Positions 7,616-15,838 are shown, counted from the stretch's first letter. The stretch: 64,000 nt of DNA from Pseudomonadota bacterium (GCA_016711215.1 JADJTL010000007.1:62001-126000), one strand, 5' to 3'. Numbers and translations: made by a program. Notes: generated from the letters alone by a model not told the origin.

Positions 7616-8692
7616 ATGGCAGGAGCAGCGAGCGAAGCGGCGCCCGGACGGCGGCCACGGGTGCTGCTGGCAGACGACGACGCGCTGCTGCGCCGCACGC
7701 TGGCGCGCGCCTTGAGTCATGCCTTCGAGGTCACCGAAGTGGAGGACGGCGAGCGCGGCCTTGCGCTGGCTCGCGAGCTGCGTCCCGAGGTCGTGATCGC
7801 CGACCAACGCATGCCCAAACTCAATGGGGTCGACTTGCTCGCGCAGCTGCACGACGAGCTGCCGGAGACCACGCGCGTGCTGATCACCGGTTTCAGCGAC
7901 TACGCACCGGTGGTCGAGGCGATCAACGACGCCCGCATCCACCACTATTTCGAGAAACCCTTCCACACCGTCGACCTCGTGACCGTGGTCGAGGCGCTGA
8001 CCCGCTCGCGCGCGCTGGAGCGCGAGCGCGACGCCTTGCTCGTGCAGCTCGAGCAGAGCGTCGCCGGCCTGGCGCAGGCCAACGCTCGCCTTGCCGAGAG
8101 CGAGGCGCTGCTCGAGCAGGCCGTTCGCGAGCGGACAGCAGAGCTGCGGGTGGCCAACGCGCAGCTCGAGCTGGCGAACGCGCAGCTGCGCGAGCTGGCG
8201 ACGCACCACGGGCTGACGCACCTGTTCAACCACACCTATCTGATGGAGCACCTGCGGTTGGAGGTCGCGCGTGGCGTGCGCTACCAGCGGGCGTTCTCTG
8301 TCCTCTTCGTCGACCTCGACGACTTCAAGCGGGTCAACGATTGCCACGGCCATGCGGTCGGTGACGAGGTGCTGGCCACGGTCGCGCGCGTTCTCGATGC
8401 TGGCGCGCACGCCCTCCGGCGTTCGGATCTCGCGGCGCGCTATGGGGGCGAGGAATTCTGCATCGTCTTGCCTGAAACCCCACTCGCGGGCGCGCTGATC
8501 AAGGCCGAGCGCATTCGCGCCGCAGTCGAGGCGCTGCGCTGGCCGCAGCCGGAGCTGAGCGTGACCCTCAGCGTCGGCGTCGCGAGCTACCCTGAGGACG
8601 GCACGGACGAGCGCGCACTGCTCGCCGCCGCCGATCGAGCGCTCTACGCGGCCAAGCAGGGGGGCAAGAACAGAGTTTGCGCGGCGCGCTAG
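7616..8692 (+). CDS. response regulator with GGDEF diguanylate cyclase domain
   Basis: A 358-residue WspR/PleD-like protein. The receiver (about 14-130) has acidic residues ADDD at 19-22 and phosphoacceptor D63 (VIADQRMP), and K near 120 (FEKPFH). A coiled coil (about 130-200, repeated ANAQLELANAQL) links to a GGDEF domain (about 205-355) with an intact GGEEF at about 277-281. The RxxD product-inhibition site (RRSD, five residues upstream) is also present, so it should make cyclic di-GMP under feedback control. Two PilZ proteins elsewhere in the window are possible receivers of that signal. It overlaps the convergent ppx/gppA gene by 4 bp. Confidence 0.95.
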   Translation: MAGAASEAAPGRRPRVLLADDDALLRRTLARALSHAFEVTEVEDGERGLALARELRPEVVIADQRMPKLNGVDLLAQLHDELPETTRVLITGFSDYAPVVEAINDARIHHYFEKPFHTVDLVTVVEALTRSRALERERDALLVQLEQSVAGLAQANARLAESEALLEQAVRERTAELRVANAQLELANAQLRELATHHGLTHLFNHTYLMEHLRLEVARGVRYQRAFSVLFVDLDDFKRVNDCHGHAVGDEVLATVARVLDAGAHALRRSDLAARYGGEEFCIVLPETPLAGALIKAERIRAAVEALRWPQPELSVTLSVGVASYPEDGTDERALLAAADRALYAAKQGGKNRVCAAR

Positions 8693-9675
8693 CGCCGGGA
8701 CGGCGCGTCGGTAACGGTCGCTCCGTGCTCGCCGCTGGCGGCGAGTTCGCGCGCCAGGCCCCAGCGCACGCCGCGGTCGGAGACCTCGAGTTCACTGGCC
8801 CCGAGCTGCTGCATGATCTCGTCGACGAGCAGCGCGCCGGCGACGATCACGTCGGCGCGCTGAGCCGGCAGGCCCGGTAGCTGGCAGCGCTCGACGAGCG
8901 GCAAGGCAGCCAAGCGCCGTCCGAGCCGCTGGATCTGCAGCTGCGTGAGGCGTGCGCCGTCGACGCGACCGCCGTCGTAGCTCGGTAGGCCCAGCTCGAC
9001 AGCGGCCAGCGTCGTCAGCGTGCCGGCCACGCCGATCAGACTGCGGGGCGGCTGCGCCAGCGGGCTCGCCAAGGGCTTGACCTGGGGGCCGACGCGCGCG
9101 GCGAGGTGTTGCCGCACGTCCTGCCGCAGCGCCTCGAGCTCGGCTGCCAGCGGGGGATCGTGGGCGAGGTGCCGCTCGCTCAGCCGCACGCTGCCGAGAT
9201 CGAGGCTGATCGGCTGGAGCAGGGCTCCGCGCTGGCCGACGGTGATCAGCTCCGTCGAGCCACCCCCCACATCGAAGACAATCGTGCCCGGTGCCAGCGG
9301 CGCTGCGCTGGGCGCGACCCCGCGGACGACCAGTTCAGCCTCCCGCAGCCCGCTCACGACCTCGACCGGACAGCCCAGCAGCGTGGTGGCGCGTTCCAGG
9401 AAGTCGGGGCCGTTGGCCGCGTCGCGGAGCGCGGAGGTCCCGACAGCGGCGCGCCGGCCTGTCCCCCAGTGCACCAGGCGGTCGCGATAGCTGCTCAGCG
9501 CGGCCAGCGTGCGCTCGATCGCGGCGGGCAGCAGTCGACGCTCGCGATCGACGCCCTGTCCGAGTCGCGTGATGCGGCATTGCTGCTCGAGTACGTGAAG
9601 CTCACCATCGGCCGAGACCTCGGCGACCAGGAGCAGCACGGAGTTGGTACCAATGTCGATCGTGGCGAGGCTCAT
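8689..9675 (-). CDS. Ppx/GppA phosphatase family protein
   Basis: A 328-residue exopolyphosphatase/guanosine pentaphosphatase core of the actin-like ATPase fold without the C-terminal HD domain. Nucleotide/phosphate motifs are well kept: ATIDIGTNSVLLLVAE at the N-terminus, VGTSALRDAANG, and FDVGGGSTELI. In the SGxEEA motif the first Glu is Arg (VSGLREAEL) and the second is kept. The start is the ATG at 9675, where the family begins. It likely releases phosphate from polyphosphate or pppGpp. It is 9 kb from the ppk1 group, which has its own degenerate paralogue. Confidence 0.88.
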   Translation of the reverse strand: MSLATIDIGTNSVLLLVAEVSADGELHVLEQQCRITRLGQGVDRERRLLPAAIERTLAALSSYRDRLVHWGTGRRAAVGTSALRDAANGPDFLERATTLLGCPVEVVSGLREAELVVRGVAPSAAPLAPGTIVFDVGGGSTELITVGQRGALLQPISLDLGSVRLSERHLAHDPPLAAELEALRQDVRQHLAARVGPQVKPLASPLAQPPRSLIGVAGTLTTLAAVELGLPSYDGGRVDGARLTQLQIQRLGRRLAALPLVERCQLPGLPAQRADVIVAGALLVDEIMQQLGASELEVSDRGVRWGLARELAASGEHGATVTDAPSRR

Positions 9676-9765
9676 CGCGCTGTCTCCATGGCTGAGGTCA
9701 GCGGAAAAGGGCGACGGCGTGGCGCAGGAGGCTTGGCCCGCGACGGGATCGATCAAGGCGGGGGC

Positions 9766-10329
9766 TCAGTCCGGCGCGATCCAGCGCCCAAGGAGGCGGC
9801 GCGGTGCCGCGAGTAACGGGGCCGCCGCCGTACGCGCGGCTGAAAGCGCGACCGCGCGCTCTTGCCGCACGCGCTGGACGCGACCAAGCAGCATGCGCAG
9901 GCGGCGCAGTCGCTCTTCGGTCACGTAGTCGACGATCAGCTGCTGATGCGCGCGGGCGATCGTGCGAAAGCGCACGCCGCTGAGGTGAAAGTCCGGGCTG
10001 ACGTGGTCGTGGCGGATCTCGCCCGTGGCCCAGATCTTCTCATTCGTTCCGGGAAGCTCGAATTCGAGCCCGATGAGGTCGCGAGGAAGGGGCCGCGTCA
10101 GGCGCCGAGGAGAGAGCGGAAGGGTCAAGCGCCGCACCATCATTCCGGTACCGCAGAGGTTCACGGTCAACGCCGACTGGGCGCGCTCGCCGAGGTGCTC
10201 ACTGAGCGGCATTTGCAGGGCTAGGCGCAGGGCCAGCCGTCGACCGACGGGATCGAGATCGGGTCCTGCGAGCCGCGCCGGGGCGGCGGATGGGCTAATG
10301 ATCGCCGGCAGAGGTGACATGCGCGTCAT
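9766..10329 (-). CDS. PilZ domain protein
   Basis: About 187 residues with a PilZ-like domain (about 25-130): a RRLALRLALQMPL start, the NLCGTGMMVRR strand in place of the usual DxSxxG, and GEIRHDHVSPDFHLSGVRFR near its end. The tail is Arg-rich and hydrophobic (LLGRVQRVRQERAVA...LGRWIAPD). Canonical cyclic di-GMP residues (RxxxR, DxSxxG) are only partly present. The start is uncertain: ATG at 10329, 10332 or 10320, none with a clear ribosome site; the frame upstream to 10881 is antisense to the next gene and is rejected. It is divergent from the SctP/FliK-like gene. Confidence 0.7.
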   Translation of the reverse strand: MTRMSPLPAIISPSAAPARLAGPDLDPVGRRLALRLALQMPLSEHLGERAQSALTVNLCGTGMMVRRLTLPLSPRRLTRPLPRDLIGLEFELPGTNEKIWATGEIRHDHVSPDFHLSGVRFRTIARAHQQLIVDYVTEERLRRLRMLLGRVQRVRQERAVALSAARTAAAPLLAAPRRLLGRWIAPD

Positions 10330-10414
10330 CATCGCGCGTGCGCGCCGCAGGTCGCAAATTTCTCCCCCGCTCGATTGGCAACCGCCGGCGCCGCTCGCCG
10401 ATAACGGCGGCGCA

Positions 10415-11248
10415 ATGACCGTCCATCGCCCACCCTCCAGCTCAGCGGCCGATGGATCCGCCCGCGGGCTGGCGGTCAGCGAACAAGCAGGGGCGCTGGA
10501 GCGCGCGCGCAGCTCGCAGGTGGACGCTGGTTGCTTCGCCCTGCTGCTGGCGTCCGGTCGAGCACCCACGCCAGGCGCGGCAGCCTGGGAGGGCAGCAGC
10601 AGTCCACGTGAGGCCAGTTCATCGCCCGCCGACGATCGTATCGAGCGGCACGATCGAAGCGCTGAGCGCGAGCGAGGGCCAGAGGCGGCAGAACCAGCCG
10701 CGAGCAAAGCGGCGGTTGGTGAGCCGCGAGCCGGCGGCGAGCCGCGAGAATCCTTGGGGCTCGTCGCCAGCACGGCGGCACCCGGAGCGGTGGCGGCGCC
10801 AGCCGGTGGCCTCGCCGCGGTGCAGGGGATCGAGCGACTGATGCGATCGGTCGCCGTCTCAGAGCTGCGGGGCCTGAGCACGGTGCGGCTGCAGCTCGAC
10901 GGCGGGCGCCTCGGACCGATCGCGGTTGCGCTGCGGATGAGAGGCGGCCGCGTCTACACCTCGCTCGGCGTGGAGCAGGCGAGTGAGTATGCGCTGGTGC
11001 GTGGCGCCCTGCCGCAGCTCGAACAGGCGCTGCGCGAGCGCGGCTTGGCGATTGTGCCGGTGGAACTTCAGCTCGGGGCCGGCGCTGAGCAGCAGCACGC
11101 TGGTGGGGGAGGCGGTCAGCTGGGGAGTGCCGACGCGCACCCGCGGAGCGAGCACGGGGCTGAGCTGAGCGCGTCGCTCGGGGCGCGCCGACCAGCGTCA
11201 GCGTTGCCCCGCTGCCGTCGCAGGTCGCCAACGGACTACATCGCATGA
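10415..11248 (+). CDS. FliK/SctP-like hook or needle length-control protein (putative)
   Basis: A 277-residue protein. The N-terminal two thirds (1-140) is low-complexity, rich in Ala, Ser, Arg, Glu and Pro. A compact domain of about 70 residues follows (around 145-215): LRGLSTVRLQLDGGRLGPIAV, ALRMRGGRVYTSL, then ALVRGALPQLEQALRERGL. That is the beta-beta-alpha pattern of the C-terminal FliK (Flg_hook) substrate-switch domain. A disordered tail follows. FliK and SctP proteins measure hook or needle length and act on FlhB/SctU. Its place directly before sctQ on the same strand supports the call, but similarity is judged by eye. Confidence 0.6.
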   Translation: MTVHRPPSSSAADGSARGLAVSEQAGALERARSSQVDAGCFALLLASGRAPTPGAAAWEGSSSPREASSSPADDRIERHDRSAERERGPEAAEPAASKAAVGEPRAGGEPRESLGLVASTAAPGAVAAPAGGLAAVQGIERLMRSVAVSELRGLSTVRLQLDGGRLGPIAVALRMRGGRVYTSLGVEQASEYALVRGALPQLEQALRERGLAIVPVELQLGAGAEQQHAGGGGGQLGSADAHPRSEHGAELSASLGARRPASALPRCRRRSPTDYIA

Positions 11249-11352
11249 CGGCGAAACGACTGTCGTAGGAAGGCACGACGAGGGACGCATGGAGCCACGC
11301 ACGCAGGACGCCGTGGTTGTCTTCGTCGGGCGCGCGAGCGCCGGTGAGCGGA

Positions 11353-11361
11353 TGCTATGAT
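11353..11361 (+). promoter_or_regulatory. possible extended -10 promoter of sctQ
   Basis: TGCTATGAT (11353-11361) is a TGn extended -10 with five of six consensus bases in TATGAT. No -35 box is seen. Transcription would begin about 3 nt before the GTG at 11371, so the sctQ message would be almost leaderless; no ribosome site is present there. Confidence 0.35.
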
Positions 11362-11370
11362 GGCGCCATC

Positions 11371-12615
11371 GTGATTCGGCCCTTCCCCTTCAGCGCTCTG
11401 CCTCATGTCAGCCGTGCCGACGCTGCTACGGCACGGGCCTTGCGGCTTCACCTCGGCGACCAGTCTTCTGCCGCCTGGCGCCGTTGGGCAGAGCGCTTGC
11501 TCGGTGCTGTGCCGGGCACGGCCACGCTGCGGCTGAAGTCGGTGCACCCGCGCTGTCCGCCGCAGCTCCTGCCCCGCCTGCAACGTGGGGTGGCCCTGCG
11601 GATTAGCGACCCGAGCGCCGGCCAGGTTGTGATCGTGCTCGACGCTGGTCTGGCGGCGCAGCTGGTGCGGGCGCTCTTGCGCGCTGGGTCGGAGGTGGCG
11701 CTCGCACCGCCGACGCCGATGCAACACGGTCTGCTGGCCTTCGCGCTCGGTTGGTTGCTCGCCGACGTCGGGGCGGCGTCGTGTTGGACTGTCGAGGAAG
11801 CGGCGCCGAGTCTCGACGCGTCGGTCCAGCAGGGCGACCGACTGGTCGAGTGTTTGCTGACCGTGGGTGCGCAGCAGGGGTTGCTGTGGCTCCTTGCCGC
11901 TCCGCGGACCTTTACTGCGCTGCCGCTTGCGCCTGTCGATCAGCGGGCTGGGTCGGCCCGCTTCGGCGATCTGCACTGGTCTGCGGCGCTCGAGCTGGCT
12001 CGCTTCTCGTTGCCCGCGGGCGCGCTCGAGCGCCTGGGTTCAGACGACATCATTGTCTCGCCGGCCTTGCGTCTGATCGCCCGCGACGCGCCGATGGCCT
12101 TGCGATTGCGCGTCGGCCGGGGCTCCTACGGCGTGTCCTGGGACACTGACCATTTGGCGATCACCAGCGCCTATCAGCGCGAGTTGCGCTGCGCGGCTGG
12201 GGCTAGCGCGGATGGGGTGGATTCACGCCCCGCGGTCGGCCTCGTCGGCCGGTCGCCGGATCGAGCCGAGGGCGGCGCCGAGGATGGTACAGCTACAGTG
12301 CCGCTGCGTCTGATGCGACATGATCGATCCATCGACGGCAAGCGACGCGCGCGAGGAGTGAGGCCGATGAGCGATCGAGTCGAGTTGGAGCGCCATGTGA
12401 TCGACGAACTCGAGGTTGAGCTCGTCGTCGAGCTTGGCCGTGTCGAGCTGTCTCTGGCCGAGCTGTCGCGGCTCGGGGTTGGTGACGTGATCGCTCTCGG
12501 TCAGCCGCTCGGTGGCGCTGTGCAGGTCTGGGCCGGCGGACGCCGTATCGGGCGCGCGGAGCTCGTCGACGTCGATGGCGAGGTTGGCGCGCGGCTCGTC
12601 GAGGTCTTTAGCTGA
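11371..12615 (+). CDS. sctQ: type III secretion cytoplasmic ring protein SctQ
   Basis: A 414-residue FliM/FliN/YscQ-family protein. The N-terminus (IRPFPFSALPHVSRADAATARAL) is typical of SctQ. The C-terminal SpoA domain (about 345-414) has the LSRLGVGDVIALGQPLGG core and the VWAGGRRIGRAELVDVDG hairpin. SctQ builds the sorting platform under the export gate and docks the SctN-SctL ATPase. Homology suggests the GTG at 11371 as start; the open frame reaches a TTG at 11317. An internal start at 12367 would give the separate C-terminal product known for this family. The stop overlaps the convergent GT5-like gene by 8 bp. Confidence 0.85.
   Translation: MIRPFPFSALPHVSRADAATARALRLHLGDQSSAAWRRWAERLLGAVPGTATLRLKSVHPRCPPQLLPRLQRGVALRISDPSAGQVVIVLDAGLAAQLVRALLRAGSEVALAPPTPMQHGLLAFALGWLLADVGAASCWTVEEAAPSLDASVQQGDRLVECLLTVGAQQGLLWLLAAPRTFTALPLAPVDQRAGSARFGDLHWSAALELARFSLPAGALERLGSDDIIVSPALRLIARDAPMALRLRVGRGSYGVSWDTDHLAITSAYQRELRCAAGASADGVDSRPAVGLVGRSPDRAEGGAEDGTATVPLRLMRHDRSIDGKRRARGVRPMSDRVELERHVIDELEVELVVELGRVELSLAELSRLGVGDVIALGQPLGGAVQVWAGGRRIGRAELVDVDGEVGARLVEVFS
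12367..12615 (+). CDS. SctQ C-terminal isoform from internal translation start (predicted)
   Basis: Within sctQ, in frame, an ATG at 12367 is preceded by GAGGAG at 12353-12358 with 8 nt spacing, a better ribosome site than that of the full-length gene. Translation there yields 82 residues (MSDRVELERH...) comprising essentially just the SpoA domain. Yersinia YscQ and Salmonella SpaO make an equivalent short product from an internal start, which dimerises and joins the full-length protein in the sorting platform. Existence here is inferred from the ribosome site and domain boundary. Confidence 0.65.
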   Translation: MSDRVELERHVIDELEVELVVELGRVELSLAELSRLGVGDVIALGQPLGGAVQVWAGGRRIGRAELVDVDGEVGARLVEVFS

Positions 12616-14137
12616 GCGCCGGGGCTGCTTCGCCGCCGTCCTGGGGTAGGTCCTGGGGCCGGTCCTGGGGCTGGTCCTGGGGTAGGTCGAGCAGCTGGCG
12701 ATAGAGCTGCTCGTAGCGCGCCACCGCCGCGTTCCAGCCCACCCGTTGGCGCATGGCGTTCTGCCTCAGGCGGCGCCACCGCCGCTGGTCGCTGAAGAGC
12801 GCCAGCATTCGCCGCATGCCGTGGAGCAGTGCCGTGGCCGTGGCTGCGTCGAAGAGGATGCTGGTGCCGGTGGCGCTGGGCAGATCGAAGTCCACCAGAT
12901 GGTCGCGCAAACCACCGGTGGCATGGGCCAGGGGCACCGCTCCATAGCGCAGGGCCTTGAGGGCGAGCAGACCATTCGAGGCGCTCGGCGCCGGCAGCAC
13001 CAGCACATCGGCCCCCGCCAGCGCGCGTCGCAGGAACTCGTCACCGCCCCAGGGGCGATAGGCGACGGTCCGCGGCGCTTCTGCGACGAGCCGGGCGATG
13101 CGCTCCAGCGCTTCAGCGGGCGCCTCACCGAGGAAGACGACTTGCAACTCCTGCCCCAACTCGGTGCCCAACCATTGCGGTGCCGTCTCCAACATCAGCT
13201 CGGCGCCAGCGAGCTGATGTTGGGGTCCGCCAACGATCAAGAGCGGGTGAGTGGGATGTACGGGCAGGCCGAGCTCTAGCTGCAGCGCCTCCTTGCACTG
13301 CGCCTTGCCGTCGGGTTCTGCTGCGTCGAAGGTCATCGCCAGCGTGTGGTCGTTGCCCGGCGCCCAGCGTTGCTCATCGATGCCGCAGGCGATCCCCGCC
13401 AGCCGCAAACGGCGGGCAGCATAGAGGCCGTGGAGGCCGCCGCCCCGGCCCTCCTGCTGCAGCTCCGCGGCGAAGCTGGGGCTCGGAACGGTGATCGCAT
13501 CGGCGAAGACCAGTCCGGCCTTGAGGAGGCTGATCTGGCCGTAGAACTCGAGGGCGTCCGGATGGTTGAGGTCGGCCGGGAGGTGCAATTCCGCGAGCAT
13601 GCCAGGCGCGCAGAGGCCGAGCTGAGAGGCGTCATGGAGCGTGAAGACGACGGCCGTGTCAGCCAGCAGGGGGATACCGTCCGTTGGGCGCCGCAGCAGT
13701 AGCGGCAACAGGCCCGCCGCCCAGTCATGGGCATGGACGACCTGCGGCTTGAGCCCCAGCGCTCGCACCAATTCCACGACCCCGGCGGCGAAGAGAAACG
13801 CGCGACGGTAGTCATCGGCATAGGGGCCGAAATGGGGCTCGCGGTGAAACATGGCCGGATGATCGAGGAGGTAGACGGCGGCGTCGGTCTGCGGCAGCGT
13901 GCCCTGCAGGACTCCCAGCTCGACCCGCTCGGCGCCGAGCGCGACGGGCAGCTTGATCAGCCGGCGGGCCAGCCCGAAGCGCTGCTCCGCGCCGGTGCCA
14001 TAGGAGGGCGCGACGACACTGACCGCGAGGCCGCGTTCGCGCAGACCGCGCGCCAGCGCCGCGGTCTGCTCACCGACTTCATTGGCGCCACTCAGGGGCG
14101 CGACCTCAGGGCTGGCAAGCAAGACGTGCAGGGACAT
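12608..14137 (-). CDS. GT5 glycogen/starch-synthase-like protein, active-site motifs degenerate
   Basis: A 509-residue two-domain GT-B protein of glycogen synthase architecture: the N-terminal starch-synthase domain (SPEVAPLSGANEVGEQTAAL, VVHAHDWAAGLLPLLL) and a C-terminal GT domain (LKALRYGAVPLAHATGGLRDHLVD). Two catalytic signatures are lost. The N-terminal KxGGL that binds ADP-glucose reads SGANEVGE, and the EPCGL segment of the C-terminal active site reads SASNGLL. The His-Asp of the HAHDW motif is kept. It may be a regulatory or re-purposed GT5 member. The C-terminus carries four PQD-type repeats encoded by a 12-bp tandem repeat. A good promoter lies about 150 bp upstream. Confidence 0.75.
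   Translation of the reverse strand: MSLHVLLASPEVAPLSGANEVGEQTAALARGLRERGLAVSVVAPSYGTGAEQRFGLARRLIKLPVALGAERVELGVLQGTLPQTDAAVYLLDHPAMFHREPHFGPYADDYRRAFLFAAGVVELVRALGLKPQVVHAHDWAAGLLPLLLRRPTDGIPLLADTAVVFTLHDASQLGLCAPGMLAELHLPADLNHPDALEFYGQISLLKAGLVFADAITVPSPSFAAELQQEGRGGGLHGLYAARRLRLAGIACGIDEQRWAPGNDHTLAMTFDAAEPDGKAQCKEALQLELGLPVHPTHPLLIVGGPQHQLAGAELMLETAPQWLGTELGQELQVVFLGEAPAEALERIARLVAEAPRTVAYRPWGGDEFLRRALAGADVLVLPAPSASNGLLALKALRYGAVPLAHATGGLRDHLVDFDLPSATGTSILFDAATATALLHGMRRMLALFSDQRRWRRLRQNAMRQRVGWNAAVARYEQLYRQLLDLPQDQPQDRPQDLPQDGGEAAPALS
12638..12685. repeat. 12-bp in-frame tandem repeat, four units
   Basis: Units GTCCTGGGG plus a variable three bases begin at 12638, 12650, 12662 and 12674. 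On the minus strand they encode DLPQ, DQPQ, DRPQ and DLPQ near the C-terminus of the GT5-like protein. The unit length keeps the reading frame. Confidence 0.85.
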
Positions 14138-14285
14138 TGAGCGTTCCGTGGGCTCGAGGGCGCTGGCAGCGACCCAGGGTGGAGGGCATCGTGCGCCGAG
14201 AGGCGACGGCTGTTGCGGTTGACGTGTTGCGGTTGACGCGCCGCGCCGCGTCCGGCATCGTGGCTCTCGTCGCCCGCGGGGGCGG

Positions 14286-14315
14286 ACTATAGGCGGCCGG
14301 CTGAAGCCGTGTCAA
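14286..14315 (-). promoter_or_regulatory. near-consensus sigma-70 promoter for the GT5-like gene
   Basis: On the minus strand a perfect TTGACA (14315-14310), an 18-bp spacer and TATAGT (14291-14286; five of six) form a strong promoter. Transcription would begin near 14279, leaving a leader of about 140 nt before the ATG at 14137. The 12-bp repeat block lies immediately upstream of the -35. Confidence 0.65.
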
Positions 14316-14325
14316 CGCGGGCGCC

Positions 14326-14400
14326 CAGCTGGACGCCCAGCTCGACGCCCGGCTGGATGCCCAGCTCGACGCCTGGCTGGACGTCTGGCTGGATGTCTGG
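14326..14400. repeat. 12-bp tandem repeat, six units, upstream of folD
   Basis: Units of the form CAGCTGGACGCC start every 12 bp from 14326 to 14386, followed by a 3-bp remnant. The first four end in GCC and the last two in GTC, showing stepwise divergence. The block fills the space between the GT5-like promoter and the folD ribosome site. Confidence 0.88.
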
Positions 14401-14424
14401 CCGCCGCGCCAGCGGGAGGGTCCT

Positions 14425-15288
14425 ATGGCTCAAGTCATCGACGGCAAAGCGCTGGCGAAACGCGTCGCTGCCGAGCTGGAACCGCGAGTGCAGCGCCTGA
14501 GTGGGGCTGGCGCGCAGCCCGGTCTGGCCGTGGTGCTCGTCGGTGACAACTCGGCCTCCGCGGTCTACGTGCGCAACAAGACGCGCGCGTGTGCGCGTCT
14601 GGGCATGGCACACTTCGACCATGTGCTGCCGGCGTCGACCCGCCAGGAAGCGCTGTTGGACCTCATCGCCCAGCTCAACGCCGATGCACGCGTACATGGC
14701 ATTTTGGTGCAGTTGCCGCTGCCGCCGACGATCGATGCGCGGCTGGTCCTCGAGGCGATCGATCCGCGCAAGGATGTCGACGGCTTCCACCCCAGCAACG
14801 TCGGGCGCTTGGTCGTCGGCCAACCGCGCTTCGTGCCCTGCACGCCGCTCGGCGTGATGCGGATGCTGTCCGAGACGGGCGTCGCGCTGGCCGGGGCGCG
14901 GGCGCTGGTGATCGGGCGCAGCAACATCGTCGGAAAGCCGATGACGTTGCTGCTGCTGGGTGAGAACTGCACCGTGACCGTGGCGCATTCGCGGACCCGC
15001 GACCTCGCCGATCGGGTGCGAGAGGCGGAGATCGTGGTCGCTGCGGTCGGGCGCCCGGAGCTCGTGCGCGGGGAGTGGATTCGACCGGGCGCGGTCGTCA
15101 TCGACGTCGGGATGAACCGCGTGGGCGACCGTCTCGTCGGCGATGTCGAGTTCCCCGGTGCGAGCGAAAGGGCACGAGCGATCTCGCCCGTGCCGGGTGG
15201 CGTCGGCCCGATGACGGTCGCGATGCTGCTCTCGAATACCGTCGACGCGGCCGAACGAGCTGCGCGGAGTCCGCGTGGCGGCCAGTAG
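14425..15288 (+). CDS. folD: bifunctional methylenetetrahydrofolate dehydrogenase/cyclohydrolase
   Basis: A 287-residue FolD that interconverts 5,10-methylene-, 5,10-methenyl- and 10-formyl-tetrahydrofolate using NADP, supplying one-carbon units for purines and for formyl-Met (fmt lies 46 kb away). Signatures are the catalytic Lys region YVRNKTRACARLG, the GILVQLPLP loop, DPRKDVDGFHPSNVGRL, the dinucleotide site VIGRSNIVGKP and the C-terminal PVPGGVGPMTVAMLLSNT. ATG at 14425 with GGGAGG upstream. It ends 6 bp from the convergent lspA. Confidence 0.96.
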   Translation: MAQVIDGKALAKRVAAELEPRVQRLSGAGAQPGLAVVLVGDNSASAVYVRNKTRACARLGMAHFDHVLPASTRQEALLDLIAQLNADARVHGILVQLPLPPTIDARLVLEAIDPRKDVDGFHPSNVGRLVVGQPRFVPCTPLGVMRMLSETGVALAGARALVIGRSNIVGKPMTLLLLGENCTVTVAHSRTRDLADRVREAEIVVAAVGRPELVRGEWIRPGAVVIDVGMNRVGDRLVGDVEFPGASERARAISPVPGGVGPMTVAMLLSNTVDAAERAARSPRGGQ

Positions 15289-15294
15289 CCGCGG

Positions 15295-15792
15295 CTAACG
15301 CCGTCGGCCGCCGGTCGCCGCCGACGGCTGACTCCCCATCGTCAGCAGCAGCAAGCCCACACCGACGCAAAGTGCGACGTCGGCTACGTTGTAGGCCGGC
15401 CAGACGTAGCGATGCTGCCAGTGCATGACGACGAAATCGACCACGCGCCCCTGGCGCAGTCGATCGATGATGTTGCCGACGGCACCTCCGACCACCAGCG
15501 CGAAGGCGACGTTGGCCATGCCCTGTTTGCGCTCGACCTGTCGGACGATGCGCCAGACCATGAAGAGCACGAGCACGCCGATGCCGATCAGGACCGCCCG
15601 GGCGCCCGGTAGATTGCGACCCAAGCCGAAGGCCATCCCGGCGTTTTCGTGGTACTCGAGTTGGAGATATTGGGGCAGCAGGATCAACGGGCGGGCCCCA
15701 CGAAGCACGCTTTGAGCCCAGAGCTTGCTGCCCAGGTCGAGGGCCAAGGTCGCTGCGGCGACGGTGCCAATCACGATGCGGCGGCGGTTCAC
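15295..15792 (-). CDS. lspA: lipoprotein signal peptidase (signal peptidase II)
   Basis: A 165-residue inner-membrane aspartyl protease that removes the signal peptide from diacylated prolipoproteins. Four membrane segments are visible. The conserved blocks DLGSKLWA, ENAGMAFGLG, GGAVGNIIDRLRQGRVVDF (first catalytic Asp region) and WPAYNVADVALCVG (second catalytic Asp) are intact. The GTG start at 15792 has an AGAGAGG site; the frame extends upstream without support. Several of its predicted substrates, lipobox proteins at 49-60 kb, lie in this window. Confidence 0.93.
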   Translation of the reverse strand: MNRRRIVIGTVAAATLALDLGSKLWAQSVLRGARPLILLPQYLQLEYHENAGMAFGLGRNLPGARAVLIGIGVLVLFMVWRIVRQVERKQGMANVAFALVVGGAVGNIIDRLRQGRVVDFVVMHWQHRYVWPAYNVADVALCVGVGLLLLTMGSQPSAATGGRRR

Positions 15793-15838
15793 GTTGGTCA
15801 GTCCTCTCTCGCCCCGCTGGACCGGCGCCGGGCGCCCG

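Noticed and set aside
10330..10881. Long N-terminal part of the PilZ open frame on the minus strand
   Set aside because: It is antisense to the SctP/FliK-like gene and low in complexity; the PilZ gene start is placed at 10329.
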